This document shows, piece by piece, positions 26,470 through 35,290 of a stretch of DNA of 64,000 nt. The DNA is from Acidobacteriaceae bacterium. GTDB lineage: Bacteria; Acidobacteriota; Terriglobia; Terriglobales; Acidobacteriaceae. Under the pieces are notes generated by a model. It searched no databases. It was given only the letters and a program-made list of their open reading frames with translations, and was not told where the DNA came from. The translations under genes were made by a program, and so were the position numbers. The DNA lies in assembly GCA_030041045.1 (NCBI GenBank), contig JASHOQ010000068.1, forward strand, positions 1-64,000, in the 5' to 3' direction. Position 1 is the stretch's first letter; every line of letters begins with the position of its first letter.

Positions 26470-27165
26470 TCATCGCGCTGCGGCCCGAGTGGCAGCCCCC
26501 GCCGGCGCCGGGCACAAGCCCGCCGCGCACTCCACCGCGGAGATCATCGCATCCATCCCCATGCACGAGTTCAGCAGCATGTGATAGAGCCCGCGCGAGC
26601 ACCACTCCTGTTGGTAAAACTTGCGGATCACCGCCGCCCGACGCTTGTCGAAGGCGGCCAGTTCCTGTTCGGCGTTCTCCGCCTGGCGCGGAAACTGGCG
26701 CGCGAACCAGTCCTTCTTGGCGCTTGAGGTCGCGTACACAAAGATGTGGAAGCAGCCGGGCTTCCCGGCCAGCGCGCACGCCGCGCCGCGGCCCACCAGC
26801 ACGCACTGGCCCTCTTCTGCAGCCTCCAGTATCTCTTTGTGGATAAGCGCCAGCAGCCGATCGGAGTCGAAGATCTGCTCCTCCGAGTTGCCGGTGGTGG
26901 ACATCGACGAATCTTGCCAGAAGATCTTGCCGTAGCGGTAGTACCACGGGTCCAGCCGCTCGTCGAACCGGGCCGCCATCCTCGGATCCACGCCGGCCCT
27001 CCGCGCCGCGCCTTTCACCAGCTCTTCATCCAGCAGCCGCCAGCCCAGCCGCCGGGCGAGCTCGTGCGCAAACTCCCCGCCCCGAGAGCCATACTCGCGC
27101 TCGATCGTAATCACCCGTGTGGGCGCGTGCGCCACTGTGGCCAAAACCCCCGCGTCAAGGAGCAT
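26470..27165 (-). CDS. Cytidylate kinase-like family protein
   Basis: The product is 231 aa from the ATG at 27165 (MLLDAGVLATV); the track start at 27237 is an alternative. The N-terminus has the nucleotide-kinase loop RVITIEREYGSRGGEFAHEL, followed by LARRLGWRLLDEELV, as in the Cytidylate_kin2 family (PF13189). A second block, ECAAGLCPAP near the end and GQCVLVGRGAACAL in the middle, fits that group. These proteins are related to CMP kinase, but the substrate is unproven. The C-terminus is alanine-rich. It is divergent from padR. Confidence 0.75.
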   Translation of the reverse strand: MLLDAGVLATVAHAPTRVITIEREYGSRGGEFAHELARRLGWRLLDEELVKGAARRAGVDPRMAARFDERLDPWYYRYGKIFWQDSSMSTTGNSEEQIFDSDRLLALIHKEILEAAEEGQCVLVGRGAACALAGKPGCFHIFVYATSSAKKDWFARQFPRQAENAEQELAAFDKRRAAVIRKFYQQEWCSRGLYHMLLNSCMGMDAMISAVECAAGLCPAPAGAATRAAAR

Positions 27166-27244
27166 ACACCCGATTCCCGGCAACGGAAAAGCACCTCGCT
27201 TGCGGCTATTCGCAAACCATTCGTCACAAACGGGCATCCATACC

Positions 27245-27273
27245 TTGACGATCTACACAACCGGGTGTAGATA
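27245..27273 (+). promoter_or_regulatory. padR promoter with an operator-like palindrome in the spacer
   Basis: TTGACG (27245-27250) and TAGATA (27268-27273) are 17 bp apart. The inverted repeat ATCTACAC-aaccgg-GTGTAGAT (27251-27272) is perfect and fills the spacer, overlapping the -10 box. PadR proteins usually bind such TAC/GTA dyads next to their own promoters, so autoregulation is likely. Confidence 0.7.
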
Positions 27274-27319
27274 ATCTAGGTATCGTCCCCGGCGCGCAAA
27301 CTCGCCGGGAACCCGACTT

Positions 27320-27649
27320 ATGGGAAAACCAAGCGATCTCGTCCAAGGAACTCTCGATCTGTTGATCCTCAAGACCCTCACCCTCGATGCGATGCACGGC
27401 TGGGCCATCGCCAAGCGCATTCAGCAGCTCTCCGGCGAGGTCCTCCAGGTGCAGCAGGGTTCGCTGTACCCGGCCCTCCATCGCCTGGAGCAGCAGGGCT
27501 GGATCAAGGCACGATGGGCCGAGAGCGAAACCGGGCGCCAGGCCAAGTTCTACGCGCTCACTGCCGCTGGCCGCAAGCAGCTGGAAACCGAATCCGCCAA
27601 CTGGAGCCGGCTCTCGGCGGCCATCAACCTCATCGTCAGCGAAGCGTGA
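27320..27649 (+). CDS. PadR-family transcriptional regulator
   Basis: The protein has 109 aa. It matches the acidobacterial PadR group (TIGR03433): [20 protein letters not shown], then the winged helix [37 protein letters not shown] and [12 protein letters not shown]. This subgroup typically precedes genes for duplicated permeases, as here. It should repress its own promoter through the dyad at 27251-27272 and may also control the permease genes. The effector is unknown. Confidence 0.93.
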   Translation: MGKPSDLVQGTLDLLILKTLTLDAMHGWAIAKRIQQLSGEVLQVQQGSLYPALHRLEQQGWIKARWAESETGRQAKFYALTAAGRKQLETESANWSRLSAAINLIVSEA

Positions 27650-27651
27650 GA

Positions 27652-27737
27652 GGCAGGGAACAGGGAGCAGGGATCAAGGGAACAAGGGACAGAGGGAACA
27701 AGAAAACAGAAAACAGGGAGTAGGGAGTAGGGAAGGA
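27652..27737. repeat. GGGAACA-type short repeat array
   Basis: Degenerate repeats of GGGAACA/GGGAGCA/GGGATCA/GGGAGTA lie between padR and the first permease, starting just after the padR stop. The same family occurs at 2.8 kb (in a gene) and at 43.5 kb. Confidence 0.75.
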
Positions 27738-27748
27738 AGTCAAGCGGG

Positions 27749-27783
27749 CTGATCGCTGACCACTGATCACTGACCACTGACCA
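27749..27783. repeat. Heptamer array CTGACCA, five units
   Basis: CTGATCG, CTGACCA, CTGATCA, CTGACCA and CTGACCA are in tandem. The array ends seven bases before the permease ATG at 27791 and occupies the place where a ribosome-binding site would be expected; none is visible. Confidence 0.85.
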
Positions 27784-27790
27784 CCCAAAA

Positions 27791-30475
27791 ATGCGTTGGC
27801 TCAATCAATTCGCCATGAAACTTCACATGCTCTTCGCGCGCAATCGCGCCGGCGCTCGCCTCGATGACGAGCTCCGCTTCCATCTCGATCGCCAGACCGA
27901 AGAAAACGTTGCGGCGGGAATGGGCCGGGAGGAAGCCCGCGCAGCGGCCCTGCGGTCGTTCGGCAATCCCGCTCTGCTGCGCGAGCAAACCCGTGCCGCA
28001 TGGAGCTGGAACTCGCTCGAAGCGCTCTTCCGGGACCTCCGCTTGAGCTTTCGTACCCTCCGCCGCACGCCCGGCTTTACTCTGGTCTCGGTCGCCGTCA
28101 TCGCTTTGTGCATCGGCGCCAGCACCTCGCTCTTCACCATCGTGCGCTCGGTGCTCCTGCGCCCGCTTCCTTTCCGCGACCCTTCGCAACTGGTCATGAT
28201 TTACGAGCACTTCCGCGCGCCCGAGCTGAATCAGCCCAACTACAACTTCAACCCTGTCGCGCCCGCCGATTTCTACGACTGGCGTTCCCAGACCAACGGT
28301 TTTGGAGACATGGCCGCCTGGCGCTATGCGCAGTTCAACCTCACTGGTGAGCGTGGCGAGTTGCCGGAAGTCATCATTGCGCGCGGGGCCACTTACAACC
28401 TGTTCTCGCTTCTCGGTGTGCAACCGGCTTACGGTCGCAGTTTTACCCAGGACGAAGATCGTCCCGGCGAAAGCGTCGTCATGCTCACCTGGAGCCTGTT
28501 CGAGCGCCGCTTTTCGGGCGACCCCTCAATTGTCGGCAGGAGCATTCATCTTGACGGCCAGCCCTATACCGTCGTCGGCGTTCTGCCCAAGAACTTCACC
28601 TATCCCGACTCAACCGTGCAGGTCTGGGTTCCTTTTGCCGCCGCGGGCATTCCACCCGAGGTGCTGCGTCACCACGATTTTCATTTCAGCCGCGTGGTGG
28701 CCCGTCTCCGGCCCGGCGTCAGCCTCGCCAATGCCATTGCCCAGGTCGACGCGCTGCAATACCGCATTCACATGCAATACCTCAACGCGCCGGTCGCCGA
28801 GGACGCGGTCTCGCGCTCCATCACCGAAGACCTGGCCCAGGACGTGCGCAAGCCGCTGCTCCTGCTCATGGGCGCGGTCGGCTGCATGCTCCTGATCGGC
28901 TGTCTCAACGTGGCCAACCTGCTCATCGCCCGTTCCGCCGTGCGGCAAAAGGAAGTGGCCATCCGCGGCGCCCTGGGTGCGCGCCGCTGGACGCTCATTC
29001 GCGAGCAGCTCATGGAGAGCCTGCTCATCTCGCTCGCCGGCGGCGTGCTCGGAGTCGCGCTCTCGTTCTCCGCCACGAAATGGCTCGCCCACGCCTGGAA
29101 AGAGCTTCCCAGCGCGCAGTCCATTCACGTCGATGGCATGGTGCTCGCCTTTGCCTGCGCGCTGGTTCTGGCTGTCGCGCTTCTTTCCGGTCTGCTTCCG
29201 GCCATCTCTTCCACGGCCAAATCGGTCTTTGCCACGCTGCAAACCACCGCGCGCACCACCAGCGCCGGCCTCGGCCGCACCACGCTGCGCAAGGCGCTGC
29301 TGGTGGTTGAAATCTCCGTCACCGTCGTGCTCCTCATCGCCGCAGGCCTCTTGCTCAAGAGCTTCGTCCGCCTGCGCGCCACGGACGTGGGCGCCGACAC
29401 CAGAGGCGTCCTCACCCTTTACTACAGCCTGCCCGTAGAGAAGTACTCGACGCAGGAAAAGATCAACGCCTTCAATGAGGCGCTCCTCGCGCGCCTTCGC
29501 GCCCTGCCTGGCGTCCGCGCCGCGGCCCTTGGTTCGGTGTTTCCCGGAGCAGGCTACGGGGGCGACGATATCTTCCTCGTCCGCGAACATCCTCCCATTC
29601 CGCCGGGCACGCTTCTTCCTGACGCCATGAACCGCATCGCCGATCCCGGCTACTTCCAGGCTCTCGGCATTCCCCTTCTGCGCGGCCGCTTCTTTACCAG
29701 CGACGATCGCGGCGCCCAGGGCGAAAAGATCATCATCAGTCACCTGCTCGCGCAAAAGTACTTCCCCGGCGAAGATCCCATCGGCAGGCATCTGCACGTT
29801 CCCGCCTGGGACGTTCCGGGTCAGCCTGAAACCAACTTTGAAATCGTGGGTGAAGTGGGCGACACGCTCTGGCAGGTGGGCCAGCCCGACACGGCCACGA
29901 TGTATACACCGGCTCTCGCGGAGCTCCCCAAGGTCAACGGATTTGCCCTTGCCGTGCGCACCGCTTCCGACCCGCTGGCCATCTCTGTTCCCGTGCAGAA
30001 GCAGATCGCGGCCCTCGATCCCGAGCTGCCCGTCTCCGATGTGCTCACCCTGGATCAAGTCATCGGCCAATCTCTGGCCAGCGCCGACCTGAGCGCCACG
30101 CTGGTTCTTGCCTTTGCCATTCTCTCGCTCGTCCTTGCTTCCGTCGGCCTGTACGGCGTGCTCTCTTTTCTTGCCTCGCAACGCACGGTGGAGATCGGCG
30201 TCCGCATCGCGCTCGGCGCGCAGCGCGATCAGGTTCTTCGCCTCATGCTTTTGGACGGCCTGCGTCCCGCGCTCTTCGGGCTCGTCCTCGGTCTCGGCGC
30301 CGCCGCTGCCGCCGTGCGCCTCATCCGCTCCATGCTCTATGAAACGCAACCCGTCGATCCCGCCGTTTTTGCCGCCGTAGCCGCAGTGCTGCTCCTGGTG
30401 GCCGGCCTTGCCTGTCTGGCGCCCGCCTGGCGCGCCGCGCGGCTCGATCCCATGCAGGCGCTGAGAACGGAATAA
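27791..30475 (+). CDS. MacB/FtsX-type orphan ABC permease (ADOP), first copy
   Basis: The product is 894 aa from ATG 27791, or 886 aa from ATG 27815 (MKLHMLF). The N-terminal ~80 residues are the acidobacterial ADOP lead (ARLDDELRFHLDRQTEENVAAGMGREEARAAALRSFGNP). A MacB periplasmic core follows (FNPVAPADFYDWRSQTNGFGD ... LLGVQPAYGRSF). Two FtsX domains appear, around residues 345-490 (LLLLMGAVGCMLLIGCLNVANLLIARS) and 780-890 (LSLVLASVGLYGVLSFLASQRTVEIGVRIALGA). No ATPase gene lies nearby. The product should export or release a substrate in the envelope, but it is unknown. No Shine-Dalgarno is visible. Confidence 0.9.
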   Translation: MRWLNQFAMKLHMLFARNRAGARLDDELRFHLDRQTEENVAAGMGREEARAAALRSFGNPALLREQTRAAWSWNSLEALFRDLRLSFRTLRRTPGFTLVSVAVIALCIGASTSLFTIVRSVLLRPLPFRDPSQLVMIYEHFRAPELNQPNYNFNPVAPADFYDWRSQTNGFGDMAAWRYAQFNLTGERGELPEVIIARGATYNLFSLLGVQPAYGRSFTQDEDRPGESVVMLTWSLFERRFSGDPSIVGRSIHLDGQPYTVVGVLPKNFTYPDSTVQVWVPFAAAGIPPEVLRHHDFHFSRVVARLRPGVSLANAIAQVDALQYRIHMQYLNAPVAEDAVSRSITEDLAQDVRKPLLLLMGAVGCMLLIGCLNVANLLIARSAVRQKEVAIRGALGARRWTLIREQLMESLLISLAGGVLGVALSFSATKWLAHAWKELPSAQSIHVDGMVLAFACALVLAVALLSGLLPAISSTAKSVFATLQTTARTTSAGLGRTTLRKALLVVEISVTVVLLIAAGLLLKSFVRLRATDVGADTRGVLTLYYSLPVEKYSTQEKINAFNEALLARLRALPGVRAAALGSVFPGAGYGGDDIFLVREHPPIPPGTLLPDAMNRIADPGYFQALGIPLLRGRFFTSDDRGAQGEKIIISHLLAQKYFPGEDPIGRHLHVPAWDVPGQPETNFEIVGEVGDTLWQVGQPDTATMYTPALAELPKVNGFALAVRTASDPLAISVPVQKQIAALDPELPVSDVLTLDQVIGQSLASADLSATLVLAFAILSLVLASVGLYGVLSFLASQRTVEIGVRIALGAQRDQVLRLMLLDGLRPALFGLVLGLGAAAAAVRLIRSMLYETQPVDPAVFAAVAAVLLLVAGLACLAPAWRAARLDPMQALRTE

Positions 30476-30542
30476 ACTGCGATCGGCCCCGCGGCCGGAA
30501 ACAGAAAATGGCCGCGGCAAGGAATTCCAAACGGAGGCCGCA

Positions 30543-33257
30543 ATGCGAGGGCTCGATCGACTGGCGATGGCGATGCGGGTGCTGTTCGGGCGCAGCCGCG
30601 CCGGTGCACAGCTCGAGTCGGAACTGCGCGATCACCTCGAACGGCAGACGGAAGAGAATCGCGCCGCCGGTATGGACCACGAAGAAGCGCGCTACGCCGC
30701 CCTGCGCGCTTTCGGCAATCCCGCCCTGCTGCGCGAGCAGGTCCGCGCCACCTGGAGCTGGGGATGGATCGACCGGCTGGCGCAGGATCTTCGCTTTGCC
30801 GCCCGGCAGATTCTCCGCGCTCCCAGCTTTGCGCTGATTGCGATTCTCACTCTCGCGCTGGGCATCGGCGCCAACACCGCTATCTTCAGCCTGACGCACG
30901 CGCTGCTCCTCAGCACCCTCCCGGTTCCGGCACCGGACCAGCTGGTCCGCCTTGCCATCGACCTCCATAATCCTCGCGCAGAGGCCAACAACGCTCCGCT
31001 CAACGTCCCTTTTGCGCAATTCCTAAACCAGCATGCGCAATCGCTTCGCGGCGTCTTTGGCTGGTCGGTGTACGATTTCGTTTTCACTGAGGCCGGCGCC
31101 AGTCGTGGTTTTCGTGGCGCGATTGTCAGTGGCAATGCCTTTCAGGTGCTCGGTGTGCGCCCCGTTGCCGGCCGCCTGCTCACTCCCGCCGACGACCAGC
31201 CCGGCGGCGGGCCCGACGGATGGTCCACGGTCATCAGCCATCGGATGTGGGTGGGCCACTTTCATGCAGATCCCTCGGTGATCGGCCGCCGCATTACCAT
31301 CACCGATCACAGCGTCACCATAGTGGGCGTCGCCCCCCAGGGTTTTGAGGGCATGGTTGTCGCGGAGCACCCCGACTTCTATCTGCCCATCGAGTTTTCC
31401 GCGGCGCTCAACAACAATGAAGATCAGCTTCACTCCGCAGCCGGGCTGTGGCTGATGACCTTTGCGCGGCTCAAGCCCGGCATGAGTCGCAGGCAGGCGC
31501 AGGCCGAGATCAAGACTCTATTCCCGGTAATGCTCGACGATCTCATGCCGCCTGCGGTCCGTCACCTGCCCGTGGTTGAGCGCGCCACCCTCGACGTGGA
31601 CGATGCGCACAGCGGCTGGACCGAACTGCGTCTCGAATACACGCGGCCTTTGCTGCTGCTGCAGATCCTGGCCTGCATAGTCCTTCTCATCTGCTGCGCC
31701 AATCTCTCGGGGCTGCTGCTGGCCCGGGCTTCTGCTCGACGGCATGAGTTTGCGATTCGCGGTGCGCTGGGCGCCGGGCGTTTGCGTCTCATGCGCCAGC
31801 TCTTCGTCGAGAGCCTGATGCTCGCTCTTCCCGGCGCCCTGCTCGGAATCGGCCTCGCCTGGCTGGCCGGTCCCTGGATTCTGCACTCCCTCGACAGCCG
31901 CCATTCCCAAATCCTTCTCTCGCCCAAGCCCGACGCGACGGTTCTTGCCCTTTCCGTCCTTTGCGCGTTCGTTTGCGCGCTGTTGTTTGGCACGGCTCCA
32001 GCGTGGGTTGCCGGCCACACCAACATTGACGCTGCGCTCAAAATCTCCAATCGTCGCGCCGCCCTTAGCGGGGGCGCAGCGCGACGGTTCTTCATCCCCA
32101 TCCAGGTGGGTCTTTCGCTCACCCTCGTGGTTCTGGCGGCGCTGCTTGGCGCCAGTGTCGTCCGGCTGCATTCCGACGATACCGGCTACCGCATGCAGGA
32201 TGTTGTCTTCCACTACGCCGATTTTGGCCGGCTGCCGCAGAAGGGCGCTGCTCTCGTCGATCTTTACCGCCGCATTACCGCGCGCATGGAACAGATGCCC
32301 GGAGTGGACGCCGCCAGCGCCGTTGGCGTGCTTCCGTTTTATGGCTGGATCTTCAGCGAGTCCCTCACTTCCGCGAGCGATGCCGCCCATGCCAAAACCA
32401 CCGTGACCGATATCAACAACATTGGCGCCGATTATTTTCGCGCCGTGGGCGTCCCCATCCTGGCCGGCCGCGATCTACGCAACAACGACGAAGACCTACA
32501 CTCCTGCATTGTGAACGAGAGTGCCGCGCGTCTCTTCTATCCCCATGGCGCGGCCGTCGGCAGCACAATGCACCAGGTATCGCACGACATGGGGAACGGC
32601 ACGACCACGGTCGACGACTGCCAGATTGTCGGGGTGGTGCAGGATTCGAAGTATGACTCGCTTCGCGAGACCCCGCCGCCGATTCTCTACAAGCCATACT
32701 TCGACGCGAGCGGGCCCGTTTCGAGCCTGTATTTCGCAATTCACGGGCGCAGCGTGGCGGCCGCAGAAACGGCCTACCACCAAGCCATTCACGAACTGGC
32801 GCCGGCCAGCCCTGAAACCGATCCCGCCGCACTGAGCGAGCTGGCCGGCGGCTCCATCGCCCGCGAGCAACTGCTCTCCGTGGTCTCAGGCTTTTTCGCC
32901 GCCCTCGGCCTCCTGCTCAGCGGCATCGGCATCTACGGCCTGGTGGCGTGGAATGTCTCCCAGCGCACCATGGAGATTGGCGTGCGCATGGCCCTGGGGG
33001 CGACGCGCGGCCACGTCTTCCTCATGATTCTCAGCCAGACCACCTCGCTGCTCGCCATCGGTCTCGCCATCGGCGGCGTGGCCGGATTCTTTGCCGCGCG
33101 CACGGTTGGCAGCTTCCTCTACGAAACCCGCGCAGGGAATCCCGGTGTTTTTCTGGCCTCGGCCGGTGTTCTCGTCGCCATCGGCATGGTGGCCGCGATG
33201 CTTCCGGCGCGCCGCGCCGTGAACATCGATCCGATGCAGGCGCTGCGCACGGAATAG
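30543..33257 (+). CDS. MacB/FtsX-type orphan ABC permease (ADOP), second copy
   Basis: The product is 904 aa, with GGAGG seven bases before ATG 30543. It has the same architecture as the first copy: ADOP lead (AQLESELRDHLERQTEENRAAGMDHEEARYAALRAFGNP), periplasmic core, FtsX block 1 (LLLLQILACIVLLICCANLSGLLLARA) and FtsX block 2 (GLLLSGIGIYGLVAWNVSQRTMEIGVRMALGATRGHV). The two cores differ widely in sequence, which suggests old duplication or different substrates. It lies 67 bp from the first copy, so one operon with padR is likely. The stop is overlapped by a terminator of the convergent operon. Confidence 0.9.
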   Translation: MRGLDRLAMAMRVLFGRSRAGAQLESELRDHLERQTEENRAAGMDHEEARYAALRAFGNPALLREQVRATWSWGWIDRLAQDLRFAARQILRAPSFALIAILTLALGIGANTAIFSLTHALLLSTLPVPAPDQLVRLAIDLHNPRAEANNAPLNVPFAQFLNQHAQSLRGVFGWSVYDFVFTEAGASRGFRGAIVSGNAFQVLGVRPVAGRLLTPADDQPGGGPDGWSTVISHRMWVGHFHADPSVIGRRITITDHSVTIVGVAPQGFEGMVVAEHPDFYLPIEFSAALNNNEDQLHSAAGLWLMTFARLKPGMSRRQAQAEIKTLFPVMLDDLMPPAVRHLPVVERATLDVDDAHSGWTELRLEYTRPLLLLQILACIVLLICCANLSGLLLARASARRHEFAIRGALGAGRLRLMRQLFVESLMLALPGALLGIGLAWLAGPWILHSLDSRHSQILLSPKPDATVLALSVLCAFVCALLFGTAPAWVAGHTNIDAALKISNRRAALSGGAARRFFIPIQVGLSLTLVVLAALLGASVVRLHSDDTGYRMQDVVFHYADFGRLPQKGAALVDLYRRITARMEQMPGVDAASAVGVLPFYGWIFSESLTSASDAAHAKTTVTDINNIGADYFRAVGVPILAGRDLRNNDEDLHSCIVNESAARLFYPHGAAVGSTMHQVSHDMGNGTTTVDDCQIVGVVQDSKYDSLRETPPPILYKPYFDASGPVSSLYFAIHGRSVAAAETAYHQAIHELAPASPETDPAALSELAGGSIAREQLLSVVSGFFAALGLLLSGIGIYGLVAWNVSQRTMEIGVRMALGATRGHVFLMILSQTTSLLAIGLAIGGVAGFFAARTVGSFLYETRAGNPGVFLASAGVLVAIGMVAAMLPARRAVNIDPMQALRTE

Positions 33258-33287
33258 AAAAGGCGCGGCGTACATCTCCGCCGCGCC
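33258..33287 (-). terminator. Intrinsic terminator of the minus-strand sigma/LiaF operon
   Basis: GGCGCGGCG (33262-33270) pairs with CGCCGCGCC (33279-33287). On the minus strand the stem is followed by TTTTCTATTC, which runs into the end of the second permease gene. It may serve both convergent units. Confidence 0.75.
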
Positions 33288-33329
33288 CGTCGAACTCCGC
33301 CAGCTACACTAACCCCGCGAACTCCTCTG

Positions 33330-34934
33330 CTACTGGCTTTCAGGCTGTGCCGGCAGCGCCTTTTGCGATCTCAGATGCGGCGCATTGGCCGGAGCCTTGG
33401 GCGTCGCTGGAGCCTCCGGAACCGCGGGCGGCGCGGGCGGAAACGGGGGACCCTTCTTGATGCCCAGGTCCCCGTTGTCCGAGGTCAACTGGATGGTCGG
33501 ACCGCCTGATCCAATCTTCCCGCTTACGGTTTTTTCTTCGTCTCCGCTCACCGTCAGCCCGTAATCGTCCACAATGTCGCCGTTGCGCGTGTGTCCGTCC
33601 ACGGTGGCGTTGGTGTTCGGCGGCAGCGTGATCTCCACATCGCCCTTGTCGTTCCTGGCTTCGATGTTGTACGAGCCCGCCGGTTCCACGCTGATCCGCC
33701 CATCGCGGTCCTCCACGGTGCTGTCGCCGTAAACCTGGCTCAGGTCCACGTCCTTGGCGTGTGTGGTCACATGTACTGAGCCCTCGGCCTCGGTCACGCG
33801 CAGGTCGTCCGAGTCCAGCGTCAGGTCCCCGGGAAGTTGGGCCACGTCCAGCGTGGTCACGGAAGTATGCAGGTGCACCGGCCCGCTGATGGTCTCCATG
33901 TGCACATCACCCGGAATGTCGCCATTCTGCATGACCGTGCCGTGAATCTCCGAGAGCGTGATGTCGTTTACGTCGCCCTGCAACGTCAGGTCGCCTTGGA
34001 TGTCGTGGGCGGAAAATTCGTCATGCCTCCCATTTGTAAAGTGCGCCACCACCGGACCCGTGATTGAGTTGAGCTGGATGTTGCCTCGGGCGGTCACGTC
34101 GATCCCCGCGCCCAACCCCGCCGCCACCACGTCGTCCCAGCCGGAGTTCACCGTCACCTTGGCCGTCTTGGGAACCGTCAATGTCAGGTTGACCTTACCT
34201 TTGTCGTTGCCGTCTGACTTGACCAGCACTGCCGTTCCGCTTACGGTCAAGTGCGGCGCCACGGCATTCCAGATTTTCCTGGCCTCGCTGTCAGAGTCGG
34301 CAAACGCCTCTTCGTGCGCCTGCACTTGGATATCCGGTCCATCCCCCGCCGTCACGCTGATGTCCCCGTGCGGGTTTTCGATGTCCACCGTCGCACCCGC
34401 GGGGATCGCTGCGTTGAGTACCTGCATGTCGTTGTCGTGCTCCGGCATTCCAAAGAAGCCGCCGTTGTCGCCGTTCCACTGCCACAACCACGGGCTCATG
34501 TGATGCCAGCCCGACGCGCCGAAACCAAGGATCGCCAGCAGGATCAGCAGGCCGACAAAACTGCCCGTGCGCCGCACCGGCGTTGGACGCTTCATGTCTA
34601 AAGTCCACTCGCCCAAAAGCGCCAGGCCCGCGCCGATCAGCAGCAGCGGCCACCAGCGCGCGTACCAGTCCCAGAATGCGCTGGCGCGGATGTGACCGGA
34701 AAGCACGAGCAGGGCTACGATTCCGATGCCGATCAGGATCAGCGGCCCCACCATCGACGGCACCCGCGGTCCGTATGCGCTTGCACATCCCGCCTTCCAT
34801 GCGTGCCGCTGCGCCCGCCACGCATCGCGCTGCGCCCGCCATGCCGCTCGCTGCTGCTCGCGGTACACCCGCCACTGCGTCTTCGGATCGTACGGCGGAA
34901 CGCCGCCAGGAGGTGAATTGGGAGGTGTGCTCAT
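33330..34934 (-). CDS. LiaF-like membrane protein with DUF4097-type beta-helix
   Basis: The ATG at 34934 overlaps the previous stop as ATGA, giving 534 aa; the track start at 35066 is rejected. The N-terminus has a tandem heptapeptide (AWRAQRDAWRAQRHAWKAG) and then three membrane segments (about 62-80, 94-110, 125-140), the first two forming a LiaI-LiaF-like module (WWPLLLIGAGLALLGEW). Residues about 190-500 are a repetitive beta-helix-like domain (GDISVTAGDGPDIQVQ; GNIQLNSITGPVVAHF; GDVHMETISGPVHLH; GDVEITLPPNTNATVDG), as in DUF4097 putative adhesins. A proline/alanine tail follows. It is the last gene of the ECF operon. Confidence 0.8.
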   Translation of the reverse strand: MSTPPNSPPGGVPPYDPKTQWRVYREQQRAAWRAQRDAWRAQRHAWKAGCASAYGPRVPSMVGPLILIGIGIVALLVLSGHIRASAFWDWYARWWPLLLIGAGLALLGEWTLDMKRPTPVRRTGSFVGLLILLAILGFGASGWHHMSPWLWQWNGDNGGFFGMPEHDNDMQVLNAAIPAGATVDIENPHGDISVTAGDGPDIQVQAHEEAFADSDSEARKIWNAVAPHLTVSGTAVLVKSDGNDKGKVNLTLTVPKTAKVTVNSGWDDVVAAGLGAGIDVTARGNIQLNSITGPVVAHFTNGRHDEFSAHDIQGDLTLQGDVNDITLSEIHGTVMQNGDIPGDVHMETISGPVHLHTSVTTLDVAQLPGDLTLDSDDLRVTEAEGSVHVTTHAKDVDLSQVYGDSTVEDRDGRISVEPAGSYNIEARNDKGDVEITLPPNTNATVDGHTRNGDIVDDYGLTVSGDEEKTVSGKIGSGGPTIQLTSDNGDLGIKKGPPFPPAPPAVPEAPATPKAPANAPHLRSQKALPAQPESQ

Positions 34935-35290
34935 GGTTGTCCTCCGTCTCCGCCATTCCCGAACCGCTGCGGTAAATCCTGCATTGGAGAGGGAACCATC
35001 GCGGTTCCCGGAGCGGCCGGCGGCTGCGCCGGGTTTTGGTCCACGCTGCCTCCATACGGCGCACATGGGTACGGTCCATAACCATCCCCATACCCATCCA
35101 TCGCCAGCGCCGCTCGCTCAGCCAGCAGCATGACTCCGATCATGATCAGCAGCAGTGGCCAGAACAGGCTCCAGAAATGGTCGATCACGCCGGCCTCGTC
35201 CAGCAGCGCAAGAATCCCCAGCAACAGAAGAATCGCCGGACCGCGCAAGCGGCGGATCAGAATATATCGGTTCATCCCCAATCCGTTCAT
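34931..35290 (-). CDS. Small LiaF-like membrane protein
   Basis: The ATG at 35290 (MNGLGMNRYILIRRLRG) overlaps the upstream stop as ATGA and is preceded by GGAGG, giving 119 aa; the track start at 35365 is rejected. Two hydrophobic segments form a LiaI-LiaF-like unit (GPAILLLLGILALLDEAGVI and FWSLFWPLLLIMIGVMLLAER). The rest is proline-, glycine- and glutamine-rich. It lies between two genes carrying the same module, with translational coupling on both sides. Confidence 0.75.
   Translation of the reverse strand: MNGLGMNRYILIRRLRGPAILLLLGILALLDEAGVIDHFWSLFWPLLLIMIGVMLLAERAALAMDGYGDGYGPYPCAPYGGSVDQNPAQPPAAPGTAMVPSPMQDLPQRFGNGGDGGQP

Noticed and set aside
28610-30520. 636-aa minus-strand ORF
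   Set aside because: It is antisense to the first orphan permease, which has clear FtsX domains; the ORF has a GC-skewed composition without any domain.
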